Assembly: GCF_018398315.1 (NCBI RefSeq)
Contig: NZ_JAHBRW010000001.1
Span: forward strand, 2,984,501 to 3,048,500
From: Chelatococcus sp. YT9
Lineage (GTDB): Bacteria > Pseudomonadota > Alphaproteobacteria > Rhizobiales > Beijerinckiaceae
Reading direction: 5' to 3'
Length of the DNA stretch: 64,000 bases
Both the position numbers and the translations under genes were made by a program. The notes under the pieces are model-generated. The model had not been told where the DNA came from, ran no database searches, and saw only the letters and a program-made list of their open reading frames with translations. This document shows, piece by piece, positions 18,352 to 28,101 of this stretch (position 1 is the first letter of the stretch; the number at the start of each line of letters is the position of its first letter).

Positions 18352-18852
18352 ATGCGCAGTCTGTCAGTGCTGGATTATAAGGACAATAGCAAGCGCAGTG
18401 ACGCAAGGCAGACTATAAGGCGTTCTGTACTGGTGTTCGGTGCCATCGCTTTTTCATTGATCGCCGGCGGCTGCAGCCTGTCCTTCCCCGTCGCTGGTCT
18501 GATGGACGATGATGACGTGACAGCCTCCGTGCCCACTGTAGCCCAGCAACCGTCGCCCCTGTCGCCGGAACTCACCGCGGAGGACTGGCGCCGCGCGAAG
18601 AGCGCGATGGGCGTTGCGCTCGACCCGATCGGCAACGGTGAGGAGGCACCCTGGAGCAATCCGGAGACCGCCCTGTCTGGCAGCTTTGTACCCGCGGGCC
18701 AGCCCTATGTGCACGGCGACGACGTCTGCCGCGATTTTTTTGCCGATCTCGTCTTGCAGACCGGTACGCGAAAGCTGCAAGGTAAGGCGTGCCGTCCATC
18801 GGGAGGAGAATGGTCGGTCGTTGAGGCCGGGCCCGCAAAAAAGCGGACATAA
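18352..18852 (+). CDS. RT0821/Lpp0805-type surface lipoprotein
   Basis: A 166-residue exported protein. A basic N-terminus leads into a hydrophobic segment (VLVFGAIAFSLIAGGC) with a lipobox-like AGGC, so the mature protein is probably a lipoprotein. The C-terminal part (LTAEDWRRAKSAMGVALDPIGNGEEAPWSNPETALSGSFVPAG, DDVCRDFFADL, GTRKLQGKACR) is the RT0821/Lpp0805 surface-protein pattern of alphaproteobacteria. The frame is open from 18322, but GGAAGG 7 nt before the ATG at 18352 makes that the better start. Function unknown; location probably outer membrane or periplasm. Confidence 0.75.
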   Translation: MRSLSVLDYKDNSKRSDARQTIRRSVLVFGAIAFSLIAGGCSLSFPVAGLMDDDDVTASVPTVAQQPSPLSPELTAEDWRRAKSAMGVALDPIGNGEEAPWSNPETALSGSFVPAGQPYVHGDDVCRDFFADLVLQTGTRKLQGKACRPSGGEWSVVEAGPAKKRT

Positions 18853-18948
18853 AGCCATTCGGGCGCGTAAGACGCGTTGCATTTGTGCAACAATCGCCCC
18901 ATATGGGGGCCGGTGCCAGCCTTTCAGGTTGCACGGCAGTGAGGACCC

Positions 18949-19884
18949 ATGCGCGACCCTTATGATATTCTCGGGCTCAGCAAATCGGCGACCGAGGCAG
19001 ACATAAAGAAGGCGTTTCGGCGCCTGGCGAAGACGTATCATCCTGATCGCAACAAGAGCGACCCGAAGGCGCAGGAGAAATTCTCCGAACTCACGGCGGC
19101 TTACGATCTCTTGAGCGACAGCGAGAAGCGTGCGCAGTTCGACCGTGGCGAGATCGACGCCGAGGGCAAGCCCCGCTTCCAGGGCTTCGAAGGGTTCGGC
19201 GCGGGACCGCATGACGGTGGCTTCGAGAACTTCAATTTCTCGACCGGCGGCGGTCATGGATTCCGGCGCTCGACCGGTGGCTTCGATCCGCAGGATATCT
19301 TTGCGGATCTGTTTGGGGAGGCTGCGCGCTCCGGCGCGACTGGCGGTCAGCGGACACGCCGCCCGCCACGCGGCCAGGACGTCGCCGCAAGCCTGACTGT
19401 GTCGCTGGAAGATGCTGTATCCGGCGCCAAGCGCCGCATCCTCCTTCCGCCGAGCCGCGAAATCGAGGTCACAATTCCCAAGGGCATTACGGACGGCAAG
19501 GTCATTCGCCTGAAGGGCCTCGGCGAGCAGAGCCCGTTCGGTGGCGAGCCGGGCGATGCGTTGCTGACCGTCCATATTGCGCCCCATGAGCGCTTCAAGG
19601 TGGATGGGACGACCCTGCGCACGCGCCTGCCGGTCACGCTGGAGGACGCGGTGCTGGGGGCGACGGTGCGCGTGCCCACCCTGCAGGGCGCTGTCGACAT
19701 GACGATCCCGCCGCGTTCGAGCGGAGGGCGTAACTTCCGCCTGCGCGGCAAGGGCCTTCCGACAAAGGATGGAGCGGGCGATCTGATCGTCACGATCGAC
19801 ATCGAGCTGCCGAAGGAGCCGGATCTTGAGCTCGAGAGCCTGATGCGCAAGCGCCGCGCCGCCGCAGAGCAGGCGGCCGATTGA
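18949..19884 (+). CDS. DnaJ C-terminal-domain co-chaperone (CbpA-like)
   Basis: A 311-residue type II J-protein. The J domain occupies residues 1-65 with the HPD motif at 31-33 (TYHPDRNK). A Gly/Phe-rich linker runs to about 125, and two beta-barrel peptide-binding domains (CTD I and II) follow (DVAASLTVSLEDAVSGAKRRI, RLKGLGEQSP, LPVTLEDAVLGATVRVPTLQG, FRLRGKGLPTKDGAGDLIVTI). There is no CxxCxGxG zinc domain, so this is the CbpA/DnaJ-type II arrangement that stimulates DnaK ATPase. It starts 96 bp after the lipoprotein gene and converges on kup across a GC-rich hairpin. Confidence 0.9.
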   Translation: MRDPYDILGLSKSATEADIKKAFRRLAKTYHPDRNKSDPKAQEKFSELTAAYDLLSDSEKRAQFDRGEIDAEGKPRFQGFEGFGAGPHDGGFENFNFSTGGGHGFRRSTGGFDPQDIFADLFGEAARSGATGGQRTRRPPRGQDVAASLTVSLEDAVSGAKRRILLPPSREIEVTIPKGITDGKVIRLKGLGEQSPFGGEPGDALLTVHIAPHERFKVDGTTLRTRLPVTLEDAVLGATVRVPTLQGAVDMTIPPRSSGGRNFRLRGKGLPTKDGAGDLIVTIDIELPKEPDLELESLMRKRRAAAEQAAD

Positions 19885-19930
19885 GCGGACGCTCCTGTCT
19901 CCATCTGATGTGAGAAGGCTGCTGTTTCTC

Positions 19931-19951
19931 CCTCTCCCCGGCGGGGAGAGG
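19931..19951. terminator. Hairpin between dnaJ-like gene and kup
   Basis: A perfect inverted repeat, CCTCTCCCC (19931-19939), GGC loop, GGGGAGAGG (19943-19951), lies in the 106-bp gap between two convergent genes. Short sequences of this kind are frequent extragenic repeats in alphaproteobacteria. There is no strong T tract on either side, so it may act as a weak bidirectional terminator or an mRNA 3'-end stabiliser. Confidence 0.6.
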
Positions 19952-19990
19952 TGAGCGCGCCGGAACGTACCCCGAACTGACCGTCGACGC

Positions 19991-21907
19991 CTAGAGTGGC
20001 ACCTGGACACCCACTTCCAGGGTGCGTCCTGTCGGGATCTGGAAGAAGTCTGTCGCATCGGCGGCATTGCGCGCCAGATGAATGAAGAGGGCGGCCTGCC
20101 AGCGCGGGAGTTTTGACTGCGGTCCCCGGCGCAATGAGCGCCGTGACAGGAAGAACGATGTCGACATGATGTCTGTGCGCCAACCGCACGTGCGGGCGAT
20201 GGCAAGGCCTTGAGGCACGTTTGGCGTTTCCGCGTAACCGAAGGTCATGGTGACCTGCGTGAAGTCGTCGTTGACGGGGGTAATCGCGATGCGTTCCGCA
20301 TCCGGAACACGCGGGCGATCCGACGTCGTCACCGTCAGGATGACGTTCTTCTCATGCAGGACCTTATTATGCTTGAGATTGTGCAACAAGGCGCGAGGGG
20401 CCGTGTCCGGCTCGCCGGTCAGGAACACCGCGGTGCCCTTGACGCGATGCGGATGGCTGAGTTCGAGGAGCCGCGCCAGCTCTTCCATCGATACTTCGGA
20501 ATGACGGGTCTTTTCAGAGACGACCCTCACGCCGCGCCGCCAGGTCAGCATCACGATGATGAGGCCAGCGCTGACGACGAGCGGGAAAAGACCGCCGTGG
20601 CCCATCTTGCTGAGATTGGCCGAGAGGAAGGTGACGTCCAGCACGAACAACGGTGAGAACAGGGCGACCGTGGCGAGGAAGCTCCAGCGCCAGACCCGCC
20701 ACACGACGAGGAAGGCGAGCAGGGTGGTGACAACCATCGTGCCGGTCACGGCAATGCCGTAGGCGGATGCGAGGCCTGCCGAGGAGCGGAAGGCGAACAC
20801 CGCGCAGAGCACGCCGACGAGCAGCATCATATTGATCCGCGGCATGTAGATCTGTCCGGCATGGCTGTCGGAGGTGTGGCTGATGGTCAGACGGGGAAGA
20901 AGGCCGAGCTGGATGGCTTGCCGGCTGAGGGAAAAGGCGCCTGTTATCACCGCTTGCGATGCGATGACGGTGGCGCCCGTCGCCATCACCACGACCGGGA
21001 TGAGGGCCCACTCTGGAAAAAGAAGGAAAAACGGATCAGACGCTGCGCTTGGATCGTCCAGGACGACGGCGGCCTGCCCGAGGTAGTTGAGCGCGAGGGC
21101 TGGGAAGACAAGCCCGAGCCAGGTCAGCCGGATGGGTGCTCGGCCGAAGTGCCCGAGATCCGCATAGAGCGCTTCCGCGCCGGTGACGGCCAGGAAAACC
21201 GCGCCGAGCGTGACGAAGCCGATCGACCCGTGATCTGCCAGGAAGGCGATGCCAAAGCGCGGATCGAGCGCGGCCAGCACATCCGGATTTGAGACGAGCC
21301 CGCCAAGCCCTCCCAGCGCCAGGATCAGGAACCAGACGACCATGATCGGGCCGAACAGCGCGGCGACGCGTGCCGTACCCCGATATTGAATGGCGAAGAT
21401 TGCAATCAGGAGGACGACAGTCAGCGGTAGAATATAAGGCTCAAATACCGGGGTGATGAGCTTAAGACCTTCCACGGCCGAAAGCACGGAAATCGCCGGC
21501 GTGATCACGGCGTCGCCATAGAACAGTGCCGCGCCTGTGATCCCGAGCAGGATTACGAAACCGCTGCGGGTGCCCTTCGCATGCTGCAGCAGCGCGACGA
21601 GGGACAGCGTCCCGCCTTCACCGTTGTTGTCTGCCCGCAGCAGGACGATCACGTATTTCACGGTGACGACGAGGGCGAGCGTCCACAGGATAAGCGAGAG
21701 CACGCCGAGCACCTTGCTCTCGAGGGCGCCCGGGCCGGCATGGGCCAAGGCTTCCCGAAAAGCATAAAGGGGGCTCGTGCCGATATCGCCGTAGACGACG
21801 CCCGCAGTTCCCAGCGCGAGCGCAATGAGCGACTGGGGCGACGCGCCAGCCTGGTGCGTCGGAGCGGTGCCGGCGTTGGACGTCCGACCGGCTACGGCAT
21901 GAGACAT
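19991..21907 (-). CDS. kup: Kup-family potassium uptake protein
   Basis: A roughly 638-residue low-affinity K+:H+ symporter of the KUP/HAK family. The start of the conserved region is [25 protein letters not shown], followed by [29 protein letters not shown] and about twelve membrane helices. A cytosolic C-terminal domain follows from about residue 460. An upstream TTG at 21937 extends the frame, but the ATG at 21907 ([11 protein letters not shown]) is preferred. It is divergent from fabI. Nothing in its leader resembles a known c-di-AMP riboswitch. Confidence 0.95.
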   Translation of the reverse strand: MSHAVAGRTSNAGTAPTHQAGASPQSLIALALGTAGVVYGDIGTSPLYAFREALAHAGPGALESKVLGVLSLILWTLALVVTVKYVIVLLRADNNGEGGTLSLVALLQHAKGTRSGFVILLGITGAALFYGDAVITPAISVLSAVEGLKLITPVFEPYILPLTVVLLIAIFAIQYRGTARVAALFGPIMVVWFLILALGGLGGLVSNPDVLAALDPRFGIAFLADHGSIGFVTLGAVFLAVTGAEALYADLGHFGRAPIRLTWLGLVFPALALNYLGQAAVVLDDPSAASDPFFLLFPEWALIPVVVMATGATVIASQAVITGAFSLSRQAIQLGLLPRLTISHTSDSHAGQIYMPRINMMLLVGVLCAVFAFRSSAGLASAYGIAVTGTMVVTTLLAFLVVWRVWRWSFLATVALFSPLFVLDVTFLSANLSKMGHGGLFPLVVSAGLIIVMLTWRRGVRVVSEKTRHSEVSMEELARLLELSHPHRVKGTAVFLTGEPDTAPRALLHNLKHNKVLHEKNVILTVTTSDRPRVPDAERIAITPVNDDFTQVTMTFGYAETPNVPQGLAIARTCGWRTDIMSTSFFLSRRSLRRGPQSKLPRWQAALFIHLARNAADATDFFQIPTGRTLEVGVQVPL

Positions 21908-22243
21908 GGTTGAGATACGCGATGTTGCATTGCACAATTATTATGGCGCGGGCTTATAGCATCCTCGCGGTCGACGTCCTCTGCAATAGGCGCATGACAG
22001 GTCCGAGGCCAAGCCCCTTGATTATGAACAAATCCTTGTTGCCGAGATGATGCATGACAATGGACGGTGAATGGGAGGGGAGGGCGCTCGGTGCGAATTT
22101 GTGATCGACTGTTGCAGATGGTGGCACGCTGTGAACGGCGGAGCTACCGCTAAGGCTTCCGTCGCCGACATCCCTCAGCTAATGATGCCTTGCGTTTCTG
22201 TCGACGATCGTTGATTCCTCGCCCTCCGTATCCACAACGTTTC
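21908..22243. promoter_or_regulatory. Divergent kup/fabI intergenic region
   Basis: This 336-bp gap holds the promoters of kup (minus) and fabI (plus). The only notable motif is TTGATTATGAACAA at 22018-22031, a 9-of-10 match to the FNR/FixK box TTGAT-N4-ATCAA. I see no small gene, RNA gene or repeat here. Confidence 0.4.
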
Positions 22244-23080
22244 ATGGCCATGGCTGATAACACCCAAAGCACTTCGTCCATCCTTTCCGGCAAGCGCGGA
22301 TTGATCATGGGGGTTGCCAACAACCGCTCGATTGCCTGGGGTATTGCCAGGGCCGCCCGTGCCCATGGTGCAGAACTTGCCCTTACGTACCAGGGTGATG
22401 CTCTGAAGAAGCGCGTGGAGCCGCTGGCGGCGGAACTCGGGGCCTTCGTTGCCGGCCATTGCGATGTCACCGATGGCGCGACCATCGACGCGGTTTTCGC
22501 AGCGATCGAGAAGGAATGGGGCAAGCTCGATTTCATCGTCCATGCCATCGCCTTCTCCGACAAGGACGAGCTGACCGGACGCTACCTGGACACCAGCGAG
22601 GAGAATTTCACAAAGTCGCTGCTCATCTCCTGCTACTCGCTGACGGCCGTGGCCCAGCGGGCAGAGAAGCTGATGACGGACGGTGGCTCCATCCTGACGC
22701 TGACCTATTACGGCGCTGAGAAGTGGATGCCCCATTATAATGTGATGGGTGTGGCCAAGGCGGCGCTCGAAGCCAGCGTCCGTTACCTCGCGGCCGATCT
22801 CGGCCCGCAGAACATCCGCGTCAACGCCATATCCGCCGGTCCGATCAAGACGCTCGCCGCCTCGGGAATTGGCGACTTCCGCTATATCCTGAAGTGGAAC
22901 GAGTACAACTCACCGCTGAGACGCACGGTGACCATCGAGGAGGTCGGCGAAAGTGCCGCCTTCCTGCTCTCCGACATGGGGCGTGGCATCACCGGCGAGG
23001 TGACGCACGTGGATGCAGGATATCACGTCGTCGGCATGAAGAACCCCGACGCGCCCGATATCGTGCTCGGCAAGGATTGA
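22244..23080 (+). CDS. fabI: Enoyl-[acyl-carrier-protein] reductase FabI
   Basis: A 278-residue NADH-dependent enoyl-ACP reductase, the last step of each fatty-acid elongation cycle. The nucleotide site is GKRGLIMGVANNRSIAWGIA. The catalytic Tyr and Lys are in MPHYNVMGVAKAALEASVRYLA, the Y-x6-K spacing specific to FabI. RVNAISAGPIKTLAASGI and the C-terminal GEVTHVDAGYHVVGM also match. The ATGs at 22244 and 22250 are both plausible; upstream codons to 22190 are not family-like. The histidine phosphatase follows after 3 bp. Confidence 0.95.
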   Translation: MAMADNTQSTSSILSGKRGLIMGVANNRSIAWGIARAARAHGAELALTYQGDALKKRVEPLAAELGAFVAGHCDVTDGATIDAVFAAIEKEWGKLDFIVHAIAFSDKDELTGRYLDTSEENFTKSLLISCYSLTAVAQRAEKLMTDGGSILTLTYYGAEKWMPHYNVMGVAKAALEASVRYLAADLGPQNIRVNAISAGPIKTLAASGIGDFRYILKWNEYNSPLRRTVTIEEVGESAAFLLSDMGRGITGEVTHVDAGYHVVGMKNPDAPDIVLGKD

Positions 23081-23083
23081 GGC

Positions 23084-23674
23084 GTGGCTCCGACGATCTA
23101 CTTCGTCCGCCATGGCGAGACGGACTGGAATGCGGAAGGACGCCTCCAGGGGCAGCGTGATACGTCGCTGAATGACCGCGGACGCCGCCAGGCGGACGAG
23201 GTCGGTCGTTTCCTGCCGGATCGGATCCCCGGGTTTGCCGAACTCGACTATGTCGCTAGTCCCCTGTCGCGCACCCGTGAGACGATGGAGCGCCTGCGGG
23301 TGGCAGCCGGGCTTTCCGCCAACGATTTCCGGAGGGACGAGCGGCTGCGGGAAGTCTCCTTCGGCATCTGGGAAGGGATGACCTGGAAGGAGGTTCGCTC
23401 CCGTGACAACGTCGGCGCTGCCGCGCGGGACAAGGACCGCTTCGGCTATGTGCCACGCAATGGCGAGAGCTACGTTATGGCGGTCGAGCGGCTGACGCCC
23501 TTCATCGCGGAGATCAAGCGGGACACCCTGGTGGTCTCACATGGCGGTGTCGCTCGCGCGCTCCTGACGATGCTGACCGATCTTTCTACCGCGGAGGCGC
23601 CCACGGTGCCGATTTGGCAGGGCCGTATCCTCGTCTTCCAGGACGGCGCTGCCCGTTGGACGCCGGAAAGCTGA
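23084..23674 (+). CDS. Histidine phosphatase (phosphoglycerate mutase-like)
   Basis: A 196-residue member of the histidine phosphatase superfamily, starting at a GTG 3 bp after the fabI stop. The catalytic RHG is at residues 9-11 (FVRHGETDWN), LQGQRDTSLNDRGRRQA follows, and the second His is in VVSHGGVARALL. The shape fits alpha-ribazole phosphatase or broad-specificity phosphatases rather than a true glycolytic mutase. Coupling to fabI suggests shared transcription; a rho-independent terminator follows at 23715. Confidence 0.88.
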   Translation: MAPTIYFVRHGETDWNAEGRLQGQRDTSLNDRGRRQADEVGRFLPDRIPGFAELDYVASPLSRTRETMERLRVAAGLSANDFRRDERLREVSFGIWEGMTWKEVRSRDNVGAAARDKDRFGYVPRNGESYVMAVERLTPFIAEIKRDTLVVSHGGVARALLTMLTDLSTAEAPTVPIWQGRILVFQDGAARWTPES

Positions 23675-23714
23675 CCGGCGGCGAGACAGACTTCTAGAGT
23701 TGTGATGATGAAGC

Positions 23715-23743
23715 AGGCCGCGCCACTTTCCGCGGCCTTTTTG
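23715..23743 (+). terminator. Rho-independent terminator after fabI-phosphatase operon
   Basis: AGGCCGCG (23715-23722) pairs perfectly with CGCGGCCT (23731-23738) across an 8-nt loop, and a run of five T residues follows. It lies 41 bp after the phosphatase stop and separates this operon from the peptide synthetase gene. Confidence 0.85.
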
Positions 23744-24006
23744 CTGCGCCAAGATGAACGGCGGGGATCGACTTCGTTCATGCAGTGTTCAGCCGGCCGA
23801 GCTCAAGAATGATGCACGAGCTGGTTGTATTGATCAGTCCGTATGGGTGCCCGTCACGATTCGTGATGGGTCGACTGATGTGAGGTGATGGCGCCGCCGA
23901 CGCGAAGTTATCGGCAATCCCGAGAGTTTGGAAACCAGTATTCGCGTTCGCTTCCAGCGATCGGGACGCGCATTCGCGCGCCTAATCTCCGAAAAGGCCA
24001 AGTGCT
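23744..24006. promoter_or_regulatory. Leader/promoter region of the Pls-type synthetase with inverted repeats
   Basis: This gap between the terminator and the synthetase start contains a near-perfect inverted repeat at 23850-23870, CCCGTCACGA and TCGTGATGGG around one central base, 9 of 10 pairs. A second pair, ATCAGTC (23833-23839) and GACTGAT (23873-23879), flanks it. It could be an operator or an RNA hairpin about 140 bp before the start codon. No gene is seen. Confidence 0.4.
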
Positions 24007-27000
24007 ATGAACAATATGTCGCCCAGCCATGCACCTGAAATAAAGGCTGAAGTCATCGATCTCCCGAGTTCGTGTCTTTTTGGAGACGAACGACCGGAAT
24101 TCCTGCGCGACGAGACGCTGAGCGACATTTTTACCGGTACGGCGCGCTTGCGCGGCTATCGCATCGCCATCATCGATGGTGCAGAGGTGTGGAGCTATGG
24201 CCGCGTGGAGGCGGCCGCCAACGCGATCGCTCATGGCTTGGTGGCGCGTGGCTGCGGTCCAGGTGATGTGGTGGGTCTCTGGATGCCGCGCGGGGCCGAA
24301 CTGCTCGTGGCGCAGATCGCCATCACGAAAGCGGGGGCTGCTTGGCTGCCGTTCGATGCCGATGCGCCTGTCGAGCGCATCGCGGTATGCCTCGCGGACG
24401 CGAGGGCGAAAGGCGTCCTGACCTCAGCAGATTGGAACTCGCGCCTCAAAGCGCTGGATTGCGCCGTCTGGGAGGCGGCAACAATCGCAGACACCGCAAA
24501 TGCCGCGCCGCCAGAGCCGCGCCGTCGCGGCCTGACGCCCGATCATCCTGCCTATCTTATCTACACGTCCGGCTCGACGGGGACACCCAAGGGCATTGTC
24601 ATAACCCACCGGAACATCTGCCATTTCCTCCGCTCGGCCAGCGACGTCTACGGAATAAATGCGGACGACGTCGTCTTCCAAGGCGCCTCCGTTGCCTTCG
24701 ACCTCAGCATGGAGGAGATCTGGGTTCCCTATCTCGTCGGCGCGACCCTCTTCGTCGCGACCCGCGCGATCATGGACGATCCCGAGCGGCTTCCGGACGT
24801 GATGGCCGAGAACGGCGTCACGGTGCTCGACACCGTGCCCACGCTCCTGTCGATGCTCAGCCGCGATATTCCGAGCCTCAGGCTGATCATTCTCGGGGGT
24901 GAAGCCTGCCCGCCGTCGGTCGCAACCCGCTGGTCCGCGCCCGGCCGGCGCATCGTCAACAGTTATGGCCCGACCGAAGCGACGGTGGTGGCGACGCTCG
25001 CCGACGTCCACCCGGGTGAGGTGGTCACGATCGGCCGACCGTTGCCGAACTACAGCTGCTATATCGTCGACGAGGAGCTCAATCTGCTGCCGGTGGGCCT
25101 GCCCGGCGAGCTCCTGATCGGTGGTCCCGGTGTCGCGCAAGGATATCTTGCGCGCCCGGACCTGACAGCGCAGAAGTTCATCGCGAACCCTTTTGTCGGC
25201 AAGGACCCGGTCCTTTACCGCTCGGGCGACGCCGCGAGCATCGACGAGATGGGCCGCATTCACTTTCATGGCCGGATCGACGATCAGGTCAAGATCCGCG
25301 GCTTCCGTGTGGAGCTTGGCGAGATCGAGGCGCGGCTGGTGGCCGAACCGGGAGTGGCCCGGGCCGCGGTCGTGCTGCGGACCGATGATGATATCGAGCG
25401 CCTTGTCGGGTTTGTCGTGCAGCAGCCCGACGCTGTCATGACTGGCGCCGGTCTCCGCCTCGCGCTCGGCGCAAGCCTTCCCTCCTACATGGTGCCCTCC
25501 CATATAGAGATGGTCGGGGAATTACCGACGATGTCGTCCGGCAAGATCGACCGCAAGGTCCTGCGCGCCATGCCGCTGGCGGCCCCGACCGAGCAGCGCG
25601 ACGACGTGCCGCAGAGCGAGACCGAGGCCACGCTCATGGCGGCGGCAAAGCGGGTCTTCCCGAACTCGGCGATCCCGCTTGATGCCGACTTCTTCATGGA
25701 GCTCGGCGGCCATTCCCTGATCGCTGCCCGTTTCGTGTCGGCGGTGCGCGAGACCCCCGCACTAGCTGGGCTCACCCTCAACGACGTGTATGGGCAACGT
25801 ACGCTGCGCGCGATGGCGGCGGCCCTTGATATGCGCCACGGGCCGGCGGGTCCGTCCCCAACACCAGAGGACTTCAGCTTCACCCCGCCACCCCTTCTGC
25901 GCCGTTTCCTCTGTGGCCTCGCTCAGGCGGTCGTCCTGCCGTTTATTCTCGCCTTGATGACTGCGCAGTGGCTCGGTGTGTTCGTGAGCTACATGCTGAT
26001 AACGGCGGCGGATGCGCCTTTCCTGGTCGATGCCTCGACATTCCTTGGCGTCTATGTGGCGATTAATATTGCCACGGTGGTGATCGTCATCACCGGCAAG
26101 TGGCTGGTGATGGGCCGCACCAAACCCGGCCATTATCCGCTGTGGGGAATCTATTATTTCCGCTGGTGGCTGACCCAGCGCCTTCTTTCGCTCGTTCACA
26201 TGAAGTGGTTCCAAGGTTCGCCGATCATGCGGGTCTACCTGAGGGCGCTCGGCGCGAAAATCGGGGACGATGCGCTGATCAGCGAGTTCGAAGTTGGCGC
26301 CGTCGATCTCCTGTCGATTGGTGCCGGAGCGTCCACGGGCGGCAAGGTCAAATTTGCGAATGCAGAGGTTGTCGGCAACGAACTGATCATTGGTGAGATC
26401 ACCATCGGCGAGCGGGCTTATATCGGCACCTCCTGCGTGCTCAGCCGGAATGTCCATGTAGGCGCGGGCGCTGAATTGGCCGATTTGTCATCCGTGGGCG
26501 AAGATACCGTCATCCCCGCTAATGAAAGCTGGGACGGATCTCCGGCCAGACAGATCGGAGCGGTCGATCCAGCTGCGTTGAGCAAGCCGCCGACCGCGAG
26601 TGCTTTCCGCCGTCAAGCCAATAGTGTTGCGCATCTCATCGCGCTTCTCGTCCTGCCACCCATCAGTCTCTTGCCGATCTTTCCGGCCTTCTATCTGTTC
26701 GACCGGCTGGACGAGATCTTCGGTGCGGCCGTACATGTGAACTATCTCTACTACGTGCCTCTCCTGGCCTGGCCAACGGCGATGGCGCTCATAGGCGTGA
26801 CGGTGATGCTGATCGTCGCGCTTAGGTGGATCGTGCTGCCCCGTGTCACCCCGGGCACCTACTCCATCCACAGCGGCTTTTACCTCCGCAAATGGACCGT
26901 GGCGCTGGCCGCCGAGGTCACGCTGGAGACGCTCTCCTCGCTCTACGCCACCGTCTATATGCGTGGCTGGTACCGGCTCATGGGGGCGAAAATCGGCAAG

Positions 27001-28071
27001 GACGCGGAGATTTCGACAAATCTCGCGGGCCGTTACGACCTCACGGAGATCGGCGAAAAATGTTTTATCGCCGATGAGGTTGTGCTGGGCGATGAGGATA
27101 TTCGGGACGGATGGATGACCTTGCGTCCCATCAAGACCGGCTCGCGTGTCTTTGTGGGCAACGACGCCGTGGTCCCACCCGGCGCGGTCATTCCGGAAGG
27201 CGCGTTGATCGGCATCAAGTCCAAGCCGCCGGCAAACGCGGCGATGTCGGCGGGTGATACCTGGTTCGGCAGTCCGCCGATCCGGCTCCCGGTTCGCCAG
27301 ACCTTTGGTGACGTTGGCGCGACGTGGACCTATGAGCCTTCGCGCTGGCGCCGCCTCGGCCGGGGAATGTTCGAGGCGTTCCACCTCTCGTTACCGATGG
27401 CGTTGTTCATCACCTTCGGCACCTATGCGGTCGAAGTGCTCGGACCGGCAGCGCTGGAAGGACGTTACGGCACGGCGGTGATCCTTTTCGTAGCGTCGAG
27501 CGTGATGATCTCCTGCGCGATGATGCTCGTTGTCGCCGGCGTCAAATGGGCGCTGATGGGCACCTACCGTCCGGTCGTTAAACCCATGTGGTCATGGTGG
27601 GCCATGCGCACCGAGGCGACCGCCGTGATGTACTGGGGCCTCGCCGGAAAGGTGCTGCTCGATCATCTGCGCGGAACGCCATTCCTGCCGTGGGTGTTGC
27701 GCCTGTTCGGCTGCAAGATCGGCAAAGGTGTGTTCATGGACACCACCGATGTGACCGAGTTCGATTGTGTGCACGTCGGGGATTTCACCGCGATCAACGG
27801 GCTATCTGCTCTCCAGACTCATCTTTATGAGGATCGCGTGATGAAGGTGGGCTGTGTTCGCATCGGGACGGGCGTCAGCATCGGCGCGGGCTCGACGGTG
27901 CTCTACGCCACGACGGTGGGGGATTTTGCTCGGCTCGGCCCGCTTACCTTGGTCATGAAGGGCGAGGCTATCCCCGCCCACAGCGCATGGTGCGGGGCCC
28001 CGGCGGAGCCGAAGTTGGCGGCGGGGGCGCCAGCCCTGGCACAACGTCATCAGGCCGCTCTCGCGGCCTGA
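24007..28071 (+). CDS. Pls/PosA-family single-module nonribosomal peptide synthetase
   Basis: A 1354-residue membrane-anchored synthetase with the architecture of epsilon-poly-L-lysine synthetase (Pls) and poly-ornithine synthetase (PosA). The adenylation domain covers about residues 30-525: YTSGSTGTPKG near 185, NSYGPTEAT near 317, YRSGD near 403, DDQVKIRGFRVELGEIE near 422 and SGKIDRKVL near 514. The carrier domain has the phosphopantetheine Ser in LGGHSL near 565. There is no condensation or thioesterase domain. Three tandem modules follow, each of membrane helices plus a hexapeptide left-handed beta-helix stretch, near residues 753-848, 997-1076 and 1239-1336. Aligned by eye with the GrsA pocket, the specificity residues read D-L-E-D-I-L-S-V-V-K, and the acidic second-shell positions suit a basic amino acid. 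The gene stands alone; a poly(basic amino acid) product is inferred. Confidence 0.9.
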   Translation: MNNMSPSHAPEIKAEVIDLPSSCLFGDERPEFLRDETLSDIFTGTARLRGYRIAIIDGAEVWSYGRVEAAANAIAHGLVARGCGPGDVVGLWMPRGAELLVAQIAITKAGAAWLPFDADAPVERIAVCLADARAKGVLTSADWNSRLKALDCAVWEAATIADTANAAPPEPRRRGLTPDHPAYLIYTSGSTGTPKGIVITHRNICHFLRSASDVYGINADDVVFQGASVAFDLSMEEIWVPYLVGATLFVATRAIMDDPERLPDVMAENGVTVLDTVPTLLSMLSRDIPSLRLIILGGEACPPSVATRWSAPGRRIVNSYGPTEATVVATLADVHPGEVVTIGRPLPNYSCYIVDEELNLLPVGLPGELLIGGPGVAQGYLARPDLTAQKFIANPFVGKDPVLYRSGDAASIDEMGRIHFHGRIDDQVKIRGFRVELGEIEARLVAEPGVARAAVVLRTDDDIERLVGFVVQQPDAVMTGAGLRLALGASLPSYMVPSHIEMVGELPTMSSGKIDRKVLRAMPLAAPTEQRDDVPQSETEATLMAAAKRVFPNSAIPLDADFFMELGGHSLIAARFVSAVRETPALAGLTLNDVYGQRTLRAMAAALDMRHGPAGPSPTPEDFSFTPPPLLRRFLCGLAQAVVLPFILALMTAQWLGVFVSYMLITAADAPFLVDASTFLGVYVAINIATVVIVITGKWLVMGRTKPGHYPLWGIYYFRWWLTQRLLSLVHMKWFQGSPIMRVYLRALGAKIGDDALISEFEVGAVDLLSIGAGASTGGKVKFANAEVVGNELIIGEITIGERAYIGTSCVLSRNVHVGAGAELADLSSVGEDTVIPANESWDGSPARQIGAVDPAALSKPPTASAFRRQANSVAHLIALLVLPPISLLPIFPAFYLFDRLDEIFGAAVHVNYLYYVPLLAWPTAMALIGVTVMLIVALRWIVLPRVTPGTYSIHSGFYLRKWTVALAAEVTLETLSSLYATVYMRGWYRLMGAKIGKDAEISTNLAGRYDLTEIGEKCFIADEVVLGDEDIRDGWMTLRPIKTGSRVFVGNDAVVPPGAVIPEGALIGIKSKPPANAAMSAGDTWFGSPPIRLPVRQTFGDVGATWTYEPSRWRRLGRGMFEAFHLSLPMALFITFGTYAVEVLGPAALEGRYGTAVILFVASSVMISCAMMLVVAGVKWALMGTYRPVVKPMWSWWAMRTEATAVMYWGLAGKVLLDHLRGTPFLPWVLRLFGCKIGKGVFMDTTDVTEFDCVHVGDFTAINGLSALQTHLYEDRVMKVGCVRIGTGVSIGAGSTVLYATTVGDFARLGPLTLVMKGEAIPAHSAWCGAPAEPKLAAGAPALAQRHQAALAA

Positions 28072-28101
28072 TCCAGGTCACTTGCTTTCTCGAGACTCAC
28101 G

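Noticed and set aside
18454-20205. 583-codon open frame on the minus strand
   Set aside because: It is antisense to the lipoprotein and DnaJ-type genes and overlaps the kup 3' end. No recognisable domain.
22018-22031. TTGATTATGAACAA as an FNR/FixK box before kup/fabI
   Set aside because: One mismatch in the core, and neither potassium uptake nor enoyl reductase is an expected target. Kept only as a note in the region entry.
24424-25503. 359-codon open frame on the minus strand
   Set aside because: Antisense to the adenylation domain of the Pls-type gene; no domain pattern.
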